Positions 42,015 to 45,217 of a stretch of 45,217 nucleotides of DNA are shown piece after piece (positions within the stretch are counted from its first letter, which is position 1; every line of letters begins with the position of its first letter). The position numbers were made by a program, and so were the translations under genes. Below the pieces are notes generated by a model. It ran no database searches. It was not told the DNA's origin and saw nothing but the letters and a program-made list of their open reading frames with translations. Origin of the DNA: Actinomycetota bacterium (GTDB taxonomy: Bacteria; Actinomycetota; Acidimicrobiia; Acidimicrobiales; Ilumatobacteraceae); NCBI GenBank assembly GCA_963169665.1, contig CAUJET010000226.1, positions 1 to 45,217 of the forward strand, given 5' to 3'.

Positions 42015-42416
42015 TCAGGAGACCCGACCGTCGGAGATCGGCCTCGCCGCCACCATCTCGATCTCGATCGAGGCACCCAACGGCAACGCCGCCACACCGA
42101 TCGTGGTGCGCGCCGGATACGGCTCGTCGAACACCTCGGCGTACACCGCGTTCATCGCCACGAAGTCGCCCATGTCGGTGAGGAACACGTTGCACTTCAC
42201 CACGTCGTCGAACCCGAGCCCTGCAGCGGCGAGCACCGCACCGAGATTCGCGAAGCACTGCCGGGTCTGGGCCTCGATACCGCCGCCCACCAACGTCGTC
42301 GTGCCCGGCTCCACCGGCGTCTGCCCGCTCAGGTACACGAACCCGTGCTGCTCGGCCGCGTGCGAGTACGGCCCCACGGCCGACGCCCCCGGCGCGGTGA
42401 TCGCGATACGTGGCAT
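42015..42416 (-). CDS. RidA-family protein (YjgF/YER057c/UK114)
   Basis: A 133-residue RidA-family protein with AVGPYSHAAEQHGFVYLSGQ, GFDDVVKCNVFLTDMGDF, and PARTTIGVAALPLGASIEIE. The conserved Arg in PARTTIGV and the C-terminal Glu (ASIEIEMVAA) are present, as in true imine/enamine deaminases. It would remove reactive imines formed by PLP enzymes or amino-acid oxidation. It sits between the deacylase (50-base gap) and the transporter (46 bases). Confidence 0.92.
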   Translation of the reverse strand: MPRIAITAPGASAVGPYSHAAEQHGFVYLSGQTPVEPGTTTLVGGGIEAQTRQCFANLGAVLAAAGLGFDDVVKCNVFLTDMGDFVAMNAVYAEVFDEPYPARTTIGVAALPLGASIEIEMVAARPISDGRVS

Positions 42417-42462
42417 GTGATGTCCTCCCCGAGTCGATGTGTGCGTGCGAGCCGTGGCTGCG

Positions 42463-43371
42463 TCAGGCGATGGCGGAGCGGCGTGAACCGGCGACCGATG
42501 CCAGCACCACCACGGCCACCACCACGATCAACAGGTCGAGGTGCTCGTGCAGGAACAGTGTGGCCCACACCAGCGACAGCATCGGCTGCAACAGCTGGAT
42601 CTGGCTCACCCGCGCGATCCCGCCCATCGCCAACCCCGCATACCAGGCGAAGAACCCGAAGAACATCGACACCGCGCCGAGATAGGCCAGACCGATCCAC
42701 GCGGTCATCGGCTCGTCGAAGCCCACCGGACCCAGCCCGATCAACGTCAGCGGCACCGTCAGCGGCAGGCCGAACACCACGGCCCAGCTGATCGTCTGCC
42801 AACCGCCGATCTCCCGGCTGATGACCGCACCCTCGGTGTACCCCACCGCCGCCGATGCGATCGCGCCCAGCAGGTACAGGTCGCCGAGCGCCACGTCGGC
42901 GGTGCCGCGAGCGACGGTGAGCACCACGATCGCACCGGCCCCGAGCGCGGCGAACGCCCAGTACCGCGCCGACGGGCGCGCACCCGTGCGCAGCACCGAC
43001 CATCCCGCGGTGGCCGCCGGCAGCAATCCGATCACGACCGACCCGTGGCCGGCCGGCGCGTGCTGCAACGCCAACCCGGTGAAGCCCGGGAACCCCACGA
43101 CGACACCGCCGATCACCATCGCGAACCGACCCCACAGATGGCGTCCCGGCAACGGCGTACGCGTCACCCGCAGGATCACCGCGGCCAGCACGGCCGCGAT
43201 CACCGCCCGGCCGAACGACGGGAAGATCACGCCCAGCTCGCGCACGGCCACACGGGTGAACGGCAGCGATGCGCTGAAGCATGCGATCCCGACGAAGCCG
43301 AGCAGCAGGCCCTTCGATTCCCGTTCGCGCGTTTCCCGGTCGTGGTGAGTAGCGTTATCCGTGATGGTCAC
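42463..43371 (-). CDS. EamA/DMT-family transporter
   Basis: A 302-residue membrane protein with about ten hydrophobic segments, beginning GLLLGFVGIACFSASLPFTR and ending LLIVVVAVVVLASVAGSRR. Two EamA halves are visible (about 20-145 and 160-295), typical of small-molecule or amino-acid exporters. GTG 43371 is the only start before the first membrane helix; it lies within the divergent regulator's promoter and inside the GTTATCC inverted repeat. MocR regulators often control an adjacent transporter. Substrate unknown. Confidence 0.87.
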   Translation of the reverse strand: MTITDNATHHDRETRERESKGLLLGFVGIACFSASLPFTRVAVRELGVIFPSFGRAVIAAVLAAVILRVTRTPLPGRHLWGRFAMVIGGVVVGFPGFTGLALQHAPAGHGSVVIGLLPAATAGWSVLRTGARPSARYWAFAALGAGAIVVLTVARGTADVALGDLYLLGAIASAAVGYTEGAVISREIGGWQTISWAVVFGLPLTVPLTLIGLGPVGFDEPMTAWIGLAYLGAVSMFFGFFAWYAGLAMGGIARVSQIQLLQPMLSLVWATLFLHEHLDLLIVVVAVVVLASVAGSRRSAIA

Positions 43372-43384
43372 GACTCAGGATAAC
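43354..43384. promoter_or_regulatory. GTTATCC inverted repeat between MocR and the transporter
   Basis: GTTATCC (43354-43360) and GGATAAC (43378-43384) are perfect inverted copies with a 17-base spacer that contains the transporter's GTG. Each strand thus reads GGATAAC(G/A)CT. A MocR dimer site is likely. Confidence 0.55.
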
Positions 43385-43402
43385 ACTCGACCTGGCAATG
43401 TC

Positions 43403-44773
43403 ATGGAGGGATTTCTCCGAGGCGTTTGTTCGCGCGGACGTCCCGGCGAGCGGCTGCCGAGCGTGCGCGAACTGCAGCAGCGGTTCTCCGTCAGCCCGGT
43501 CACCGTGCAGCGCGTGGTGCGCCAACTCGTGATGGAAGGCCGTGCCGTCACCCGGCCCGGCGACGGCACGTTCATCACCCGCCCCGCGATCGCCGACGCC
43601 GGCGCCGTCGACCACTCGTGGCAGACCGTCGTCCTCGGCCGCTCGCCCGTCGTGCCCGGCGGCCTCGAACACCTCACCCACGAACGCACCTCCGGCACGA
43701 TCGCCCTCGACAACGCGTTCCCCGAACCGACCCTGCAGGCCCACGAGCTGCTCGCCAAGGCCACCGCCCGCTGCGTCCGCCGCACCGACGCCTGGGACCG
43801 CTGCCCACCGCAGGGCATCCCGCTGCTGCGCGAGGTGTTCGCCGCCGAGCTGGGCGCACCGTTCACCGCCGCCGACGTCCTCATCACCCCCGGCGCCCAG
43901 GCCGCGCTCGACAGCATCTTCCGCGTCCTCGCCCGACCCGGCGACCCCGTCGTCCTCGAGGACCCCTGCTACCCGGGCGCCGTCGTCGCCGCCACGTTGA
44001 GCGGACTCGTCCCCACGCCGGTGCCCACCGACGACCACGGGGTGCTGCCCGACGCGCTCGCCGACGTGCTCGCCCGCACCGGCGCACGCCTCGTCGTGCT
44101 GCAACCCCGCCACGCGAACCCGACCGGCTCGGTCCTGTCGACCGAACGCCGCGCCGCCGTGCGCGCGATCGCCCAGGAGTTCGGCTGCTTCGTGGTGGAG
44201 GACGACTGGGTGCGCGACCTCGACCTCGACGGCCCGACCGGTCCGCCCCTCATCGCCGACGACCAACACGGCCACGTCATCTCCATCCGCTCGCTCAGCA
44301 AGGCCAGCGCGCCCGGCATGCGCATCGCCGCGGTCACCGCTCGCGGGCCTGCGCTCGCCCGCCTCGTGAGTGCCCGACTGGCCGCAGACTTCTTCGCCGC
44401 CCCGCTCCTGCAGGCCACCGCCGCCGAACTGCTGATGGCACCCGGCTGGCAGCGCCACCTGCTCACCCTGCGCGCCGCCCTGGCCGAACGGCGAGACACC
44501 CTCGTCCACGCCCTCGCCGAGCACGCCCCCTCGCTCTCCGCCACCGCGCCCCGTGGTGGCGTCGCGCTCTGGGTGCACCTCCCCGTCGGTGTCGACGAGG
44601 CCGCCCTCGCCATCGAGTGCGCGGGGCGCGGCGTGCGCGTCGCCGTCGGCAGTACCTACGAGCTCACGGCCTCGGGCGCCGGTCATCTCCGCCTGGCGTA
44701 CGGCAAGGACGACCCCACCACCCTCGTCACCGCCGCCGAGCGCATCGGCGCCGCCCTCCGCTCGCTCACCTGA
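43403..44773 (+). CDS. MocR/PdxR-type GntR-aminotransferase regulator
   Basis: About 456 residues. Residues 1-62 form a GntR winged helix (GERLPSVRELQQRFSVSPVT, VQRVVRQLVMEGRAV). Residues 95-456 are a fold-type I aminotransferase with PLP site ISIRSLSKASAPGMR (K300), Asp in VVEDDW and ANPTGS for the cofactor phosphate. It binds PLP rather than acting as an enzyme, and regulates the divergent transporter operon. I choose ATG 43403; GTG 43361 is an alternative start that would make the two divergent reading frames overlap by 11 bases. Confidence 0.9.
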   Translation: MEGFLRGVCSRGRPGERLPSVRELQQRFSVSPVTVQRVVRQLVMEGRAVTRPGDGTFITRPAIADAGAVDHSWQTVVLGRSPVVPGGLEHLTHERTSGTIALDNAFPEPTLQAHELLAKATARCVRRTDAWDRCPPQGIPLLREVFAAELGAPFTAADVLITPGAQAALDSIFRVLARPGDPVVLEDPCYPGAVVAATLSGLVPTPVPTDDHGVLPDALADVLARTGARLVVLQPRHANPTGSVLSTERRAAVRAIAQEFGCFVVEDDWVRDLDLDGPTGPPLIADDQHGHVISIRSLSKASAPGMRIAAVTARGPALARLVSARLAADFFAAPLLQATAAELLMAPGWQRHLLTLRAALAERRDTLVHALAEHAPSLSATAPRGGVALWVHLPVGVDEAALAIECAGRGVRVAVGSTYELTASGAGHLRLAYGKDDPTTLVTAAERIGAALRSLT

Positions 44774-44784
44774 GGAGCTCCCGA

Positions 44785-44800
44785 CGCCCCCATCTGGGCG
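44785..44800 (+). terminator. Short hairpin after MocR
   Basis: CGCCC and GGGCG pair across six bases, 11 bases after the MocR stop. Weak, no U-tract. Confidence 0.3.
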
Positions 44801-44827
44801 GTTCTGCGCTGACCGAACGAATTTCGC

Positions 44828-44855
44828 TCCAGTGGTCGTCTTGACGAACCGATGA
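44828..44855 (+). promoter_or_regulatory. Sigma28/FliA-like promoter of the second NERD-like gene
   Basis: TCCAG, 15 bases, ACCGATGA, then six bases and ATG 44862. The bases TTGACGAACCGATGA and TCGCTCCAG are identical to those before copy 1, while the eight bases between them differ. Confidence 0.5.
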
Positions 44856-44861
44856 CAGTGC

Positions 44862-45217
44862 ATGCCGAACGCTCGTCCGTCAGACGCCATCGTCGACCAG
44901 CTCCTGCAGCTCGCCCCGCTCACCGACGTCCTGCCCCGCGGCTGGGAAGAGGTGGAGGTCACCGGCGTCGACCGCCGCATCGTCGTCGGCCCCGGCGGCC
45001 TGTTCGTGATCGTCACCCGTGCCGCATCCAGCCTGCCCGTCGACGGCGCCCGCCACACCCCGTGGAACGGCGTCGAACGCCGCCGCGGCCCGTCGGCCGC
45101 CCAGGTCACCGCCGAACTCGTGTCGCAGCTGATCAGCACCCTGTGCGAGCGCGACATCGTCTGCTCGCCGATCGTGCTGCTCGACGACGCCGACACGCGC
45201 CTGTTCGCCCGCCTCGA
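44862..45217 (+). CDS. NERD-like domain protein, copy 2 (3' end beyond the window)
   Basis: An open frame of 118 codons with no stop before the right edge. It is a clear paralogue of the gene at 38875: LPRGWEEVEVTGVDRRIVVG, then VGPGGLFVIVTRA, PWNGVERRRGPS, QVTAELVSQLISTLC and SPIVLLDDADTR align with GGWHHLYVPGVDRPVVLGPG and its followers. The NERD-type Lys after the GVFxID strand is again missing (VIVTRA), here without even an Arg in place. The two copies are diverged, so the duplication is not recent. Both share the promoter-like element. Confidence 0.75.
   Translation, partial: MPNARPSDAIVDQLLQLAPLTDVLPRGWEEVEVTGVDRRIVVGPGGLFVIVTRAASSLPVDGARHTPWNGVERRRGPSAAQVTAELVSQLISTLCERDIVCSPIVLLDDADTRLFARL

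Noticed and set aside
1..45217. CRISPR arrays, insertion sequences, tRNA and rRNA genes
   Set aside because: No spaced direct repeats, transposase motifs, tRNA cloverleaf or rRNA sequence were recognised by eye; a tRNA could still be missed without a search tool.

Overview
The window is very GC-rich, almost fully coding, uses many GTG starts and carries typical actinobacterial families (SCO6745-like protein, NADPH:F420-reductase-like protein, TM0106-type nuclease-helicase, TetR, MocR, DMT). It looks like a chromosomal segment of a high-GC actinomycete, perhaps an Acidimicrobiia/Ilumatobacter-like marine lineage. The class assignment is inference from gene content only. No rRNA, tRNA, CRISPR array or insertion sequence was recognised.

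Region 1 (1-10.2 kb, minus strand) is a BREX phage-defence operon read right to left: brxE, brxA, brxB, brxC, pglX and the 5' part of pglZ, which runs off the left edge. This gene order is that of BREX type 6, so brxD and brxHI are predicted just beyond position 1. Every junction overlaps, four of them by exactly 4 bases, so the block looks translationally coupled. A DUF6998-like PD-(D/E)xK protein (10.3-11.1 kb) lies immediately upstream.

Region 2 (11-18.2 kb) continues the accessory character: small hypotheticals, a 1119-residue RecB-like nuclease/exonuclease/SF1 helicase fusion, a zinc-ribbon protein, and an Mrr-like endonuclease with an N-terminal putative reader domain. Together with BREX these suggest a defence island.

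Region 3 (18.2-27.7 kb) holds a three-domain ADP-ribosylglycohydrolase/dual-specificity phosphatase/DUF6508-like fusion with a near-perfect palindrome at its promoter, a divergent 13-residue-repeat protein, an oxidoreductase-cupin pair, a secreted protein divergent from a two-component system with 11-bp phased repeats between them, and an SCO6745-like/TetR pair preceded by a 9-bp-arm operator.

Region 4 (27.6-38.6 kb) is mostly metabolic and regulatory: an RlmM-like methyltransferase, SDR, methyltransferase, an XRE-cupin/B3-B4/PaiB operon, carbonic anhydrase, a reductase divergent from a TetR, a strange operon for a hexapeptide-repeat plus Cys-triplet membrane protein, an NTF2-like protein, a phosphatase and a PhyH dioxygenase.

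Region 5 (38.6 kb-end) has two NERD-like paralogues, each preceded by the same element that fits a sigma28/FliA-type promoter. They bracket a RHH/PIN toxin-antitoxin pair and a MocR-divergent operon (DMT transporter, RidA, N-acyl-D-amino-acid deacylase). A 130-base multi-hairpin region precedes the first NERD-like gene.

A recurrent signal across the window is a TANNNT box (often TACGGT) placed 6-7 bases before the start codon of many first genes, the layout expected for leaderless mRNAs.
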